A DNA stretch of 64,000 bases. Source: Streptomyces cucumeris (GTDB lineage Bacteria; Actinomycetota; Actinomycetes; Streptomycetales; Streptomycetaceae). The position numbers and the translations under genes were made by a program. The stretch is from the NCBI RefSeq assembly GCF_024295805.1, contig NZ_JANCLX010000020.1:28075-92074 (forward strand). The letters run 5' to 3'. Positions 41,021-48,600 of the stretch are shown here, piece by piece. The stretch's first letter is position 1. Every line of letters begins with the position of its first letter. The notes beneath the pieces are model-generated. The model was not told the origin of the DNA. It did not search any database and saw nothing but the letters and a program-made list of their open reading frames with translations.

Positions 41021-41721
41021 CACCGTCCCCTTCCCCCCGCCCCCTGGTCTACGGCCACCGGGGGGCCAGGGCCGATGAACCCGAGAACACCCTGCGCTCC
41101 TTCCGTCGTGCCCACCGGGCCGGGGCCGAGGGGGTCGAGCTGGACATCCGGCTCTCCCGCGACGGCCATCTCGTGGTCATCCACGACGCCACGGTGGACC
41201 GGACCACGGACGGCACCGGTGCGGTCGCCGCGCTGTCGCTGGCTGAACTGCGCGAGCTGGACGCGGGTCTGGGCGAGCGGATCCCCACCCTGGCCGAGGC
41301 CCTGGACGCCTTCCCCGGGCTGGTGCAGGTGGAGATCAAGGCGCCCGAGGCGGTGGCGGAGCTGGCCGGACTCCACGGCCGCACCCCGCTGCCCGGCCGA
41401 GTGGTGCTCACCTCCTTCCACGCAGAGCCGCTGGAGCGTGCCGCCTCGCTCATGCCCGGGGTGGAGCGCGGGCTGATCAGCCACCATCCGGAGACCGGAC
41501 TGCTGGAGCGGGCGCTGGAGCTGAAGGCCACCTGGGTCTGCCCCGAACTCGCCCCCGGGCTCACCCCGGAGCTGGTGGCCCGCTTCCACCGCGCCGGACT
41601 GCGCGTGGACGCCTGGCCCGCCGCCGATGCCGAGCGGCTGGCGCGCTGTGTGGCGATCGGCGCGGACGCGGTCACCACCGATCACCCGGCCCTGATCGAC
41701 GGCTGGCTGACAGAGATCTGA
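41017..41721 (+). CDS. ugpQ: Glycerophosphodiester phosphodiesterase, UgpQ-like
   Basis: 234 residues from a GTG overlapping the previous stop. GDPD TIM-barrel motifs are intact: GHRGARADEPENTL (catalytic His), EGVELDIRLSRDGHLVVIHD (metal-binding Glu/Asp and second His) and QVEIKAP. There is no signal peptide, so it acts in the cytoplasm, cleaving imported glycerophosphodiesters to glycerol-3-phosphate and an alcohol. Last gene of the operon; its stop lies inside a long hairpin. Confidence 0.9.
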   Translation: MTPSPSPRPLVYGHRGARADEPENTLRSFRRAHRAGAEGVELDIRLSRDGHLVVIHDATVDRTTDGTGAVAALSLAELRELDAGLGERIPTLAEALDAFPGLVQVEIKAPEAVAELAGLHGRTPLPGRVVLTSFHAEPLERAASLMPGVERGLISHHPETGLLERALELKATWVCPELAPGLTPELVARFHRAGLRVDAWPAADAERLARCVAIGADAVTTDHPALIDGWLTEI

Positions 41722-41741
41722 CGGATCGTCGGATCTCTGTC
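41709..41741 (+). terminator. Terminator hairpin overlapping the ugpQ stop codon
   Basis: GACAGAGATC (41709-41718) pairs with GATCTCTGTC (41732-41741), and GACG (41720-41723) with CGTC (41727-41730). The combined stem is 15 bp with one G-U pair and a GAT loop. No T-tract. The core CTGACGGATCGTCGG also resembles the operator found at 53559 and 59444. Confidence 0.8.
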
Positions 41742-41760
41742 GCGCGGCCCCTTCCGCATT

Positions 41761-41778
41761 GGTGGAACACGTTCTACC
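41761..41778. promoter_or_regulatory. KstR-like palindrome upstream of the acyl-CoA dehydrogenase
   Basis: GGTGGAAC-AC-GTTCTACC is an 18-bp palindrome with one mismatch. The inner 14-mer TGGAACACGTTCTA fits TnnAACnnGTTnnA, the consensus I recall for KstR, the TetR-family repressor of mycobacterial cholesterol genes. It is 68 nt before the start at 41846. Confidence 0.5.
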
Positions 41779-41845
41779 GTGCCCCTCGATCCCAGGACGC
41801 TCCCATCACCGCCGTCGCGGCACACGTGAGAATCCAGGAGGGGCC

Positions 41846-43024
41846 GTGGACCTCGAATTCACCCCTGAGCAGCGGCGGTTGCGCGCCGAACTGCGGACCT
41901 ACTTCACCGAGCTGGTCCCCGACAACGCCTACGCCCGCTACGCGGATCCCGCCGGGCAGAAGCGGTTCTACCGCGAGACCATCCGGCGCCTGGGCGCCGA
42001 CCGCTGGCTGGGCGTCGGCTGGCCCCAGGAGTACGGCGGACGCGGTCTCGGCCCCGTCGAGCAGTTCATCTTCTTCGACGAGGCCGCCCAGGCGGGCGTA
42101 CCGCTGCCCCTCATGGCGCTCAACACCGTCGGGCCCACCCTGATGCGGTACGGCACCGAGGAGCAGAAGGCGTACTTCCTGCCGAAGATCCTCTCCGGTG
42201 AGATCGACTTCGCCATCGGCTACAGCGAACCCGACGCCGGTACCGACCTCGCCTCGCTGAAGACCCGCGCGGTGCGCGAAGGCGACACCTACGTCGTCAA
42301 CGGACAGAAGACCTGGACCACCAACGGCGACACCGCCGACTGGGTCTGGCTCGCGGTCCGCACCGACCCCGACGCCCGGCCCCACAAGGGCATCAGCATC
42401 CTGCTGGTACCGACCCGCGACCCCGGCTACTCCTGCACCCCCATCACCACCCTCGCCTCGCACGACACCACGTCCAGCTACTACGAGGACATCCGGGTGC
42501 CGGTGGACCGCCGGGTCGGCGAGGAGAACGAGGGCTGGCGCATGATCACCACCCAGCTCAACTATGAACGCGTCACCCTCGCCGCCCACGGCACCATGGC
42601 CATCCGCGCCCTGCGCGGCGTCCGGCAGTGGGCCGCCGACACCAAACTCGCCGACGGCCGCCGGGTGATCGATCTCGGCTGGGTACGCGCCCGGCTGGCC
42701 CGTACCCACGCCCGGCTGGACGCCATGAAACTGCTCAACTGGCAGATGGTGGACGCCCTCCAGCGCGAGACCCTGACCCCACAGGACGCCTCCGCCGTCA
42801 AGGTGTACGGCTCCGAGGCCCGCCGTGACGCCTACGCCTGGCTGATGGAGATCGTCGGCGCGGCGGGCCCCCTCAAGGAGGGCTCGGCGGGCGCGGTGCT
42901 CCACGGCGAACTGGAACGCGGCTACCGCAGCAGCGTGGTCTTCACCTTCGGCGGCGGCAACAACGAGGTCCAGCGGGAGATCATCTCCTGGATCGGACTG
43001 GGGATGCCGCGGGTGCGGCGCTGA
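41846..43024 (+). CDS. Acyl-CoA dehydrogenase, FadE26-like
   Basis: 392 residues from a GTG after GGAGGGG. Acyl-CoA dehydrogenase fold: FAIGYSEPDAGTDLASLKTR, VNGQKTWTTNGDTADWVWLA, the NYERVTLAAHG core, and FTFGGGNNEVQREII. Extended similarity in motif order and length is to FadE26 (Rv3504), one half of a heterotetrameric dehydrogenase acting on cholesterol side-chain CoA esters. No FadE27-like partner is in the window, so it may be homomeric or have its partner elsewhere. A KstR-like palindrome precedes it. Confidence 0.85.
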   Translation: MDLEFTPEQRRLRAELRTYFTELVPDNAYARYADPAGQKRFYRETIRRLGADRWLGVGWPQEYGGRGLGPVEQFIFFDEAAQAGVPLPLMALNTVGPTLMRYGTEEQKAYFLPKILSGEIDFAIGYSEPDAGTDLASLKTRAVREGDTYVVNGQKTWTTNGDTADWVWLAVRTDPDARPHKGISILLVPTRDPGYSCTPITTLASHDTTSSYYEDIRVPVDRRVGEENEGWRMITTQLNYERVTLAAHGTMAIRALRGVRQWAADTKLADGRRVIDLGWVRARLARTHARLDAMKLLNWQMVDALQRETLTPQDASAVKVYGSEARRDAYAWLMEIVGAAGPLKEGSAGAVLHGELERGYRSSVVFTFGGGNNEVQREIISWIGLGMPRVRR

Positions 43025-43049
43025 GCCGATGTGACCACAGGGCTGAGAA

Positions 43050-43901
43050 CTACCGGAGACGTGTCGCCGTGCGGACAAGGTCGGCGACGGCTCTGGACCG
43101 ACTGTGCGGTGGCCAGGCGATCACGGTGGTGACGTTCGGCGCGTCCAGCACGGGCACGGCGGCGAGGTCACCGGGCAGTTGGGCCCGGCACGACTCCGGT
43201 GAGACCGCGCAAGCCCGGCCGAGCGCGACGAGCTGCAACAACTGCGCGAAGTCACGGACCCGCGGGCCGGGGCCGGGCAGGTAGGCGCCGTCCGGGCCAG
43301 GCCAACGTGGCAGCGGAAGGCCCGGCAGCCCGGTGATGTCGGCCATGTGCACATGGGTCCGGACAGTGAGCGGATGCCCGGCCGGCAGGACCACGACCTG
43401 GCCCTCCGTGCTGAGCTCTTCGGTGTCGAACCCGGCCGTCGAGTCGAACGGCCGGTGCAGTAGCGCCACATCGGCCCGGCCCTCGCGCAGAAGTCGTTCC
43501 TGCTCGGCCGGGCCGCACAGGATGACGTCGACGGCGGCCGCGCCGGGTTCGGCGGCGTACGCATCGAGCAGTTCCGCCAGCAGTTCGCGGGACGCGCTGG
43601 CTTTCGTCACCAGGACCAGGCCGGGACGCCCGGTCGCGGAAAGGGCGGCGTGGCGGGTCCGGCGCTCAGCGGCGTCGACCGCGCCGAGGGCCGCCCGGCC
43701 CTCGGTCATCAGCACCGAACCGGCCTCGGTCAGCGTGACGGTGCGGCTGGTCCGGTCCAGCAGCGTTACCCCGAGGCGGCGTTCGAGCTGCTGGATCGCC
43801 CGTGACAGGGGCGGCTGCGCGATCCCGAGCCGCTGCGCGGCGCGCCCGAAGTGCAGCTCTTCAGCGACAGCGATGAAATACCGCAGTTCCCGGGTCTCCA
43901 C
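43050..43901 (-). CDS. LysR-family transcriptional regulator
   Basis: 283 residues. Classic LysR N-terminus: RELRYFIAVAEELHFGRAAQ, RLGIAQPPLSRAIQQLERRL, LLDRTSRTVTLTEAG. The effector domain has the usual two-lobe pattern (LLREGRADVALLHRP, VVVLPAGHPL). It is divergent from the SDR gene at 43997 with a palindrome between them, the standard arrangement for a LysR activator and its target. Confidence 0.92.
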   Translation of the reverse strand: METRELRYFIAVAEELHFGRAAQRLGIAQPPLSRAIQQLERRLGVTLLDRTSRTVTLTEAGSVLMTEGRAALGAVDAAERRTRHAALSATGRPGLVLVTKASASRELLAELLDAYAAEPGAAAVDVILCGPAEQERLLREGRADVALLHRPFDSTAGFDTEELSTEGQVVVLPAGHPLTVRTHVHMADITGLPGLPLPRWPGPDGAYLPGPGPRVRDFAQLLQLVALGRACAVSPESCRAQLPGDLAAVPVLDAPNVTTVIAWPPHSRSRAVADLVRTATRLR

Positions 43902-43923
43902 CCGGCCACGCTACCCCGGATCA

Positions 43924-43938
43924 ATACCTGGACGGTAT
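43924..43938. promoter_or_regulatory. LysR-type operator candidate
   Basis: ATACC-TGGAC-GGTAT is a perfect 5-bp inverted repeat fitting the T-N11-A LysR box. It lies 22 nt upstream of the LysR start and 58 nt upstream of the SDR start. Confidence 0.55.
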
Positions 43939-43996
43939 CGTTTCCCACCCTATCGGTCTTGGCCCCCCGCCGGAGTCCGAGGGCAGCATGGTCCCC

Positions 43997-44728
43997 ATGA
44001 GTGAACGAACGATCGCGCTGGTCACCGGCGCGAACAAGGGAATCGGCTACGAGATCGCCGCGGGCCTTGGCGCCCTCGGCTGGAGCGTCGGAGTCGGCGC
44101 CCGCGACGATGAGCGTCGTAAGGCCGCAGTGGAGAGACTGCGCGCGGTCGGCGTCGACGCGTTCGGCGTACCACTGGACGTGACCGACGACGCGAGCGTC
44201 GTCGCCGCCGCACGGCTGATCGAGGAACAGGCCGGGCGCCTCGACGTGCTCGTCAACAACGCCGGCATCGCCGGCCGCATGCCGCAGGAGCCCACTCGGA
44301 TCGATCCCGCCACCATCCGGACGGTCGTGGAGACCAACGTGATCGGCGTCATCCGCGTCACCAACACGATGATGCCGCTGCTGCGCCGCTCTCCTTCACC
44401 TCGGATCGTGAACATGTCCAGCAGTGTCGGCTCCCTCACCCTGCAGTCAGGAACCACTGCTGAGCAGAGGACGGGTCCGGTGGCCGTGGCGTACGCGCCG
44501 TCGAAGACGTTCCTGAACGCCGTCACCCTGCAGTACGCCCGGGAGCTGAGCGGCACGAACATCCTGATCAACGCCGGCTGCCCCGGCTACGTCGCGACCG
44601 ACCTCAACGGCTTCCACGGTGTACGCACCCCCGAACAGGGCGCGGCGATCGCCATCGAACTTGCGACCCTGCCCGACGACGGCCCGACCGGCCAGTTCTT
44701 CGACGACGCGGGTGTAGTGCCCTGGTGA
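43997..44728 (+). CDS. Short-chain dehydrogenase/reductase
   Basis: 243 residues from the ATG of MSERTIALVTG (GTG/ATG alternatives upstream add three residues). NADP-type TGANKGIG, NNAG, SSSVGS with catalytic Ser, and YAPSK with Tyr-x3-Lys are intact. The TGANKGIG motif and the GTTAEQRTGPVAVAYAPSK region are those of carbonyl-reductase-like SDRs common next to LysR genes. Substrate unknown. It is probably controlled by the divergent LysR protein. Confidence 0.87.
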   Translation: MSERTIALVTGANKGIGYEIAAGLGALGWSVGVGARDDERRKAAVERLRAVGVDAFGVPLDVTDDASVVAAARLIEEQAGRLDVLVNNAGIAGRMPQEPTRIDPATIRTVVETNVIGVIRVTNTMMPLLRRSPSPRIVNMSSSVGSLTLQSGTTAEQRTGPVAVAYAPSKTFLNAVTLQYARELSGTNILINAGCPGYVATDLNGFHGVRTPEQGAAIAIELATLPDDGPTGQFFDDAGVVPW

Positions 44729-45237
44729 TGTGCACAGCGGTCGTCACCCGCCGGGTGAGGCGGCTTCGTCCGCGTGTCTCCCACAGGTTCATCGACTGCG
44801 TCGGCCGCCCCGGCCGACGCTCCGGTGCCCGGGGCGGCAACGCTACTGGTTCCAACATGAATGGCAATTCACCGCAGGTTGCAAGCAGCGTGACCGTTTG
44901 GTTCCCGCTACCGCGTTCCGTCGCAACGGCTCCTCGACCGCTGTCAGTGCTTCGGCGAAGGTCTTGGCCTGGTGTTCCCTTCGTACGGCCCGTTGGTTTG
45001 GGGAGTAGGTCAGGAAGGCGCCGAAGAGGGCGATGCGCGTTCCTTCGCAAGCGCTCAGCCCTGTTGGTCCAGGTCAAGTGCTGGTCGTCGGGCTCACATC
45101 GACTGGGGCCGACGTGCCGAGGCGTCTTTTGCGGCGCGTCCACCACGCCTTGTCCATCACCCGACAGGATGACGGCCTCGTATGGGACGTCCCCAACGGC
45201 GTAGCGTTGATGGACCATCCATCTGGCAGGGGTGCCC
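44729..45237. other. 509-nt lower-GC gap with degenerate coding signal
   Basis: No intact gene can be supported. On the minus strand around 44890-45040 a stretch reads like protein (RIALFGAFLTYSPNQRAVRR, then EHQAKTFAEALTAVEEPLRR) but has no start, and it appears to continue in a different frame toward 44760, as in a frameshifted remnant. The composition is closer to the XRE cassette that follows than to the flanking chromosome. Confidence 0.4.
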
Positions 45238-46455
45238 ATGCAGTACGGGAATGAGTCGATCGGCGATCGGATCGGTCGACTGCGTGAGCGGCGCGAGCTG
45301 ACCCAAGAGCAACTCGCCGAGCACGCAGACGTATCGGTGGACACCGTGCGGAAGCTCGAGCAGAACCGACGGTTAACAGCGCGGCTTTCGACGCTGAACC
45401 AGCTCGCCCGCGCGCTGGATGTCGAGACCTCCGCACTGATCGGGCAGCCGGCTACATTTGAAGTGCGCTCCGATGGTGACACCCCCTCCGTGCTCGCACT
45501 GAGGCAGGCGGTATCACCACTGTCGGACCTGCTCGGTGAGGACCCCGACGCGGAGGACCCGCCGTCCGTGGGAGCACTGCGTGCCTCGCTTCGATCGATG
45601 GAGGTCATCCGTCGTGAGGGGCGTATGGGCTCGATCGGCTCTCTCCTGCCTCAGCTCATCCGCGACGCCCGCGTCGCATCCCGTGCTCATCACGGCAGTG
45701 ACCAGGCGGCCGCGCAGGCCGTACTGGCTGAGGCGTACCAGGTGGCGGCGACCGCTCTTACCGCGTTGGGCAAGGAAGATGCGGCGTTCACCGCCATGGA
45801 GCGTGCCATTGAGGCGGCCAGGCGCTCCAATGACCCGCACCTCGAATCGATCGGTGCCTCTACCCTGGCATGGATCTTCACGAAGCAGGGACGGCTGGAG
45901 GACGCCGAGCGCGTAGCGCTGACGTATGCCGACAAGATCAACCCCGGTTTTCGCTCTCAGCCGGTTGACCTCTCCCTTTGGGGAATTCTGCTGCTTCGCG
46001 CGGCCACAGCGACCGTGCGTCAAGGAGAGGGCAAGTACGACAGGGTGGAGGAGTTGCTCAGGCTGTCGACGGGAGCCGCGGCAAGCATTGGGGTAGATCG
46101 CCTCGACTATGCCACTCCGTTCGGCCCTACCAATGTGGGTGTGGCGCGAGTGAATTTCCAGGTCGAGATGGGGAAGAGCGTGGAGGCGGTATCCACGGCC
46201 CGCGCGGTGCAGCACCTCGGCTCGCTTCCGCCGACGTGGCGGGCTCGGTTTCATGTGGACCGCGCCCTGGCGTACTCCGAGCTTCACCGGGACGAATCCG
46301 CCACCCGTGCTTTGCTGAAGGCTGAGGAGGAGGCGCCCGAGTGGATGAGGTACCACGGCACCGCGCGGCAGCTTGTGGCCGAACTCCGCAGCAGGGAGCG
46401 GCGTCGCGCGTCTCCGGTGACGCAACTGGCTGACCGGCTCCACCTGGACCAGTAG
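45238..46455 (+). CDS. XRE-family regulator with C-terminal TPR-like domain
   Basis: 405 residues from an ATG after AGGGG. An N-terminal HTH_3 domain (about 6-65: IGRLRERRELTQEQLAEHAD, VSVDTVRKLEQNRR) is followed by a long all-helical region (about 130-390) with TPR-like units such as LAEAYQVAATALTALGKEDA and TAMERAIEAARRS. HTH-TPR proteins often respond to peptides or small ligands. Codon use is visibly less GC-biased than in neighbours, suggesting acquisition. It heads a cassette with three small cysteine-containing proteins and a kinase. Confidence 0.83.
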   Translation: MQYGNESIGDRIGRLRERRELTQEQLAEHADVSVDTVRKLEQNRRLTARLSTLNQLARALDVETSALIGQPATFEVRSDGDTPSVLALRQAVSPLSDLLGEDPDAEDPPSVGALRASLRSMEVIRREGRMGSIGSLLPQLIRDARVASRAHHGSDQAAAQAVLAEAYQVAATALTALGKEDAAFTAMERAIEAARRSNDPHLESIGASTLAWIFTKQGRLEDAERVALTYADKINPGFRSQPVDLSLWGILLLRAATATVRQGEGKYDRVEELLRLSTGAAASIGVDRLDYATPFGPTNVGVARVNFQVEMGKSVEAVSTARAVQHLGSLPPTWRARFHVDRALAYSELHRDESATRALLKAEEEAPEWMRYHGTARQLVAELRSRERRRASPVTQLADRLHLDQ

Positions 46456-46543
46456 GGCGGTGTGTCCTACCTGGGCCGGAAAGTCGGACACCTCGTCACT
46501 GTCTGAACACGCCTGACATCCCTAAGTTGCGTGCCGCTGGACA

Positions 46544-46584
46544 GCGGTGCCGATCGTGAGTCCCCCAGGGGAGATCGGCACCGC
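46544..46584. terminator. 12-bp hairpin with nested stem after the XRE gene
   Basis: GCGGTGCCGATC (46544-46555) and GATCGGCACCGC (46573-46584) are exact complements. The 17-nt loop contains TCCCC/GGGGA, which pairs further. It is 27 nt before the next ATG, so it is either a terminator for the XRE gene or a leader structure for the gene at 46611. Confidence 0.6.
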
Positions 46585-46610
46585 CTCCGTTCGATACCAG
46601 GGGCTCGCAT

Positions 46611-47198
46611 ATGACGACCAGAACCATGCCGTGGCAACCGCCGTTCGCAGCGGACGTTGAACCGTTACCCGTGGGGAAGTGGTGGGACGCCGTCCGCGTC
46701 ACGCCGGCCGTCGGGGAACGTGCCTTGAGCCTGCTCGGCGACGACACCGGTGCCGTCATCCAAGACAGCTACGGCACCTTCTACTGGCTCGTCGCCATCG
46801 GCTCCGCCGCCGGCTGGCACCTCCGCGGAAGCCGCGTCCTATGCGAACTGGCCGACGAAGTGACGTACCTCGGTGTACCCCCGGTCGACTGGACCGAGCC
46901 CTCCCACAAGGGCAACACCCACTGGCGCGTACCGATCGGCCCCGACCGGTACCTGACCGACGCCCGGCTGCTCCGGGAAGCTCTGGTCGCCGCGGACCAC
47001 GCCGAACACGGCCCCCGCGTCGAAGGGCGCCAGCTCTGCGTCCGCTGTCAGCTGCCGACCGACGAACCGGTGCTCGTCGGTGCGGAAGGCGGCAGTATCG
47101 GCGGCGCCGTCTACGCCTGCGCCCGCCATGCCTCCGAGTACCGGCGGCACGACCCGGTGGTACTTCTCGAAGCGCTGCGCCGCGGCCCGGGCGTCTGA
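46611..47198 (+). CDS. Hypothetical protein with C-terminal Cys2-CysHis metal-site pattern
   Basis: 195 residues. The first 100 (PPFAADVEPLPVGKWWDAVR, DSYGTFYWLVAIGSAAGWHL) resemble the small prim-pol-like or XRE-associated proteins often annotated next to Streptomyces regulators; this is a weak impression. The C-terminus has C143-x2-C146 and C170-x2-H173, a zinc-ribbon-like arrangement. It is the first of three consecutive small proteins with metal-site patterns. The stop overlaps the next start (TGATG). Confidence 0.65.
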   Translation: MTTRTMPWQPPFAADVEPLPVGKWWDAVRVTPAVGERALSLLGDDTGAVIQDSYGTFYWLVAIGSAAGWHLRGSRVLCELADEVTYLGVPPVDWTEPSHKGNTHWRVPIGPDRYLTDARLLREALVAADHAEHGPRVEGRQLCVRCQLPTDEPVLVGAEGGSIGGAVYACARHASEYRRHDPVVLLEALRRGPGV

Positions 47199-47374
47199 TG
47201 GACGGGCGGCAGACCGTGGTCCTGCCCGCGGCCGAGGAGGAGTGGCGTGCGGCGATCGAGCACGCCGCGTGCTGCCCGGTGTGCCGGACGCCCGGGGCTG
47301 TGTGCGAGCCCGGCGAGGCCCTGCTCGCCGCGTACAACGCGGCCACCCGGCAGGCCCGGGAGCCCACCCCGTAG
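47198..47374 (+). CDS. 58-residue cysteine-containing protein
   Basis: The ATG overlaps the upstream stop, so translation is probably coupled. A helical N-terminus (AAEEEWRAAIEHAA) precedes a cysteine cluster (Cys25, Cys26, Cys29, Cys36 in CCPVCRTPGAVC) and a second helix. This could bind zinc. No known family recognised. Confidence 0.6.
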   Translation: MDGRQTVVLPAAEEEWRAAIEHAACCPVCRTPGAVCEPGEALLAAYNAATRQAREPTP

Positions 47375-47508
47375 ACCGGGGTGGGCCGCTGGGTGGCCTG
47401 GCCCCCGTACTGGACAGGCGGTCCCAGCGGTCCACGCTCCAGACCCCCGCCTGGCCACTGACGGAGCCGGACGGGATGTCGATGCAGGAACCGACCTGAG
47501 GAGGACGA

Positions 47509-47589
47509 ATGATCCTGAGCAACTGCGACCACGAATGGGTGGGCTGGAGCGGCAAGAACCGCTGTCGCAAGTGCGGCGCCACCCAGTAG
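47509..47589 (+). CDS. 26-residue zinc-knuckle-like microprotein
   Basis: An ATG 5 nt after a near-perfect ribosome site (GAGGAGGACGA region, 47498-47508) starts a 26-codon frame. It holds Cys6, His8, Cys19 and Cys22 (NCDHEW ... NRCRKCGATQ), the ligand pattern of a minimal zinc knuckle. It has no signal peptide. Despite its length, the strong ribosome site, the metal-site pattern and tight context between co-directional genes support a real gene. Confidence 0.6.
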   Translation: MILSNCDHEWVGWSGKNRCRKCGATQ

Positions 47590-47651
47590 AAAAGAAGCCG
47601 GAAGGGGTGTCGGGCAACCGGCACCCCGATCCCGCACCCGAGGGAGAAAGC

Positions 47652-48479
47652 GTGATCGAGCGCATTGAGTGGGACGACCTTCCGGGCGAGTTCCGCACCG
47701 CGGTGGAGGATCGCACGGGAGCGGTGGCCGCAGCGGAGACCGTGGCGGAGGGCCTGAACTGCGCCGTCGCCCTGATTCTCACCACGGCAAACGGCACCCT
47801 CTTCCTCAAGGGCGTCCGCCACAGCGACGCGGACGGGATGGCGGCACTCCGCTGCGAGGAGCAGATCAACCCCACCGTCGGCGGTATCAGCCCCACCATC
47901 CGCCACCGGTTTGACGCCGGAGGCTGGCTGGCACTGGCTTTCACCTGTGTTCCCGGCCGGCACGCCGACCTCGGCCCCGGATCCGCGGATATGGACGCCG
48001 TCACCTTCACGCTCCAGCGCATGCAGAACCTGCCGACCCCCGGCTTCCCCATTCCGCGGTTGGCGGACCGGCTCGAGGATTTTCTCGAGCCCGGCGAGGC
48101 CGAGCGCCTGGCAGGGACCTGTCTGCTGCACACCGATACGAACCCGCACAACATTCTGATCAACAGCGATGCGGACAAGGCGTACGTGGTGGACTGGGCT
48201 ATGCCCGCGATCGGCCCGGCCTGGGTGGACCCGGCCTACACCGCGGTGCGGCTCATGGAGTGCGAGCAGTCTCCGACCGAGGCTCTGGCGTGGTTGGGCA
48301 ACTTCACGAGCTGGCGTCAGGCAGACGAGCAAGCGGTTCGGGCGTTCGTGATGGCCACCTGCCGGCACTGGACGGCAGCGGTCGGGGAGAAGGACGCGGA
48401 GCCGAGCAACCGCCGGTTTCGGCATCTGCTCGCATACGACTGGGCCGCGGCCACCAGGAAGCCGCCATCGCTGCAATGA
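47652..48479 (+). CDS. APH-type phosphotransferase (kinase-like) protein
   Basis: 275 residues from a GTG after GAGGGAG. Aminoglycoside-phosphotransferase fold: TLFLKGVRHSDADG (ATP-site lysine), catalytic loop LLHTDTNPHNILINSD (H-x-D-x4-N) and metal-binding YVVDWAMPAIGPAWVDPAY. The substrate may be a small molecule or a cell metabolite rather than an antibiotic; nothing in the context shows resistance. It closes the XRE cassette, which makes regulation by the XRE-TPR protein plausible. Confidence 0.8.
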   Translation: MIERIEWDDLPGEFRTAVEDRTGAVAAAETVAEGLNCAVALILTTANGTLFLKGVRHSDADGMAALRCEEQINPTVGGISPTIRHRFDAGGWLALAFTCVPGRHADLGPGSADMDAVTFTLQRMQNLPTPGFPIPRLADRLEDFLEPGEAERLAGTCLLHTDTNPHNILINSDADKAYVVDWAMPAIGPAWVDPAYTAVRLMECEQSPTEALAWLGNFTSWRQADEQAVRAFVMATCRHWTAAVGEKDAEPSNRRFRHLLAYDWAAATRKPPSLQ

Positions 48480-48600
48480 ACTCAGAGGGAGTCGTCATTC
48501 GGTGCTCCGCAACGCGTCGTGACCGATGGTGTGGTCCCACCAGGCGCCGAGGTCCGGCCCGCCGGGCCGGGGATAGCCTGGCCCGCAGGAGGTGGTGGTC

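Noticed and set aside
45238..47589. XRE-TPR regulator plus 26-residue peptide as an RRNPP-type quorum-sensing pair
   Set aside because: The peptide has no signal sequence or protease-site pattern and instead carries four potential zinc ligands; it is also separated from the regulator by two genes.
47652..48479. Aminoglycoside resistance gene
   Set aside because: Only the general APH kinase fold is visible; nothing in the sequence or context indicates an antibiotic substrate.
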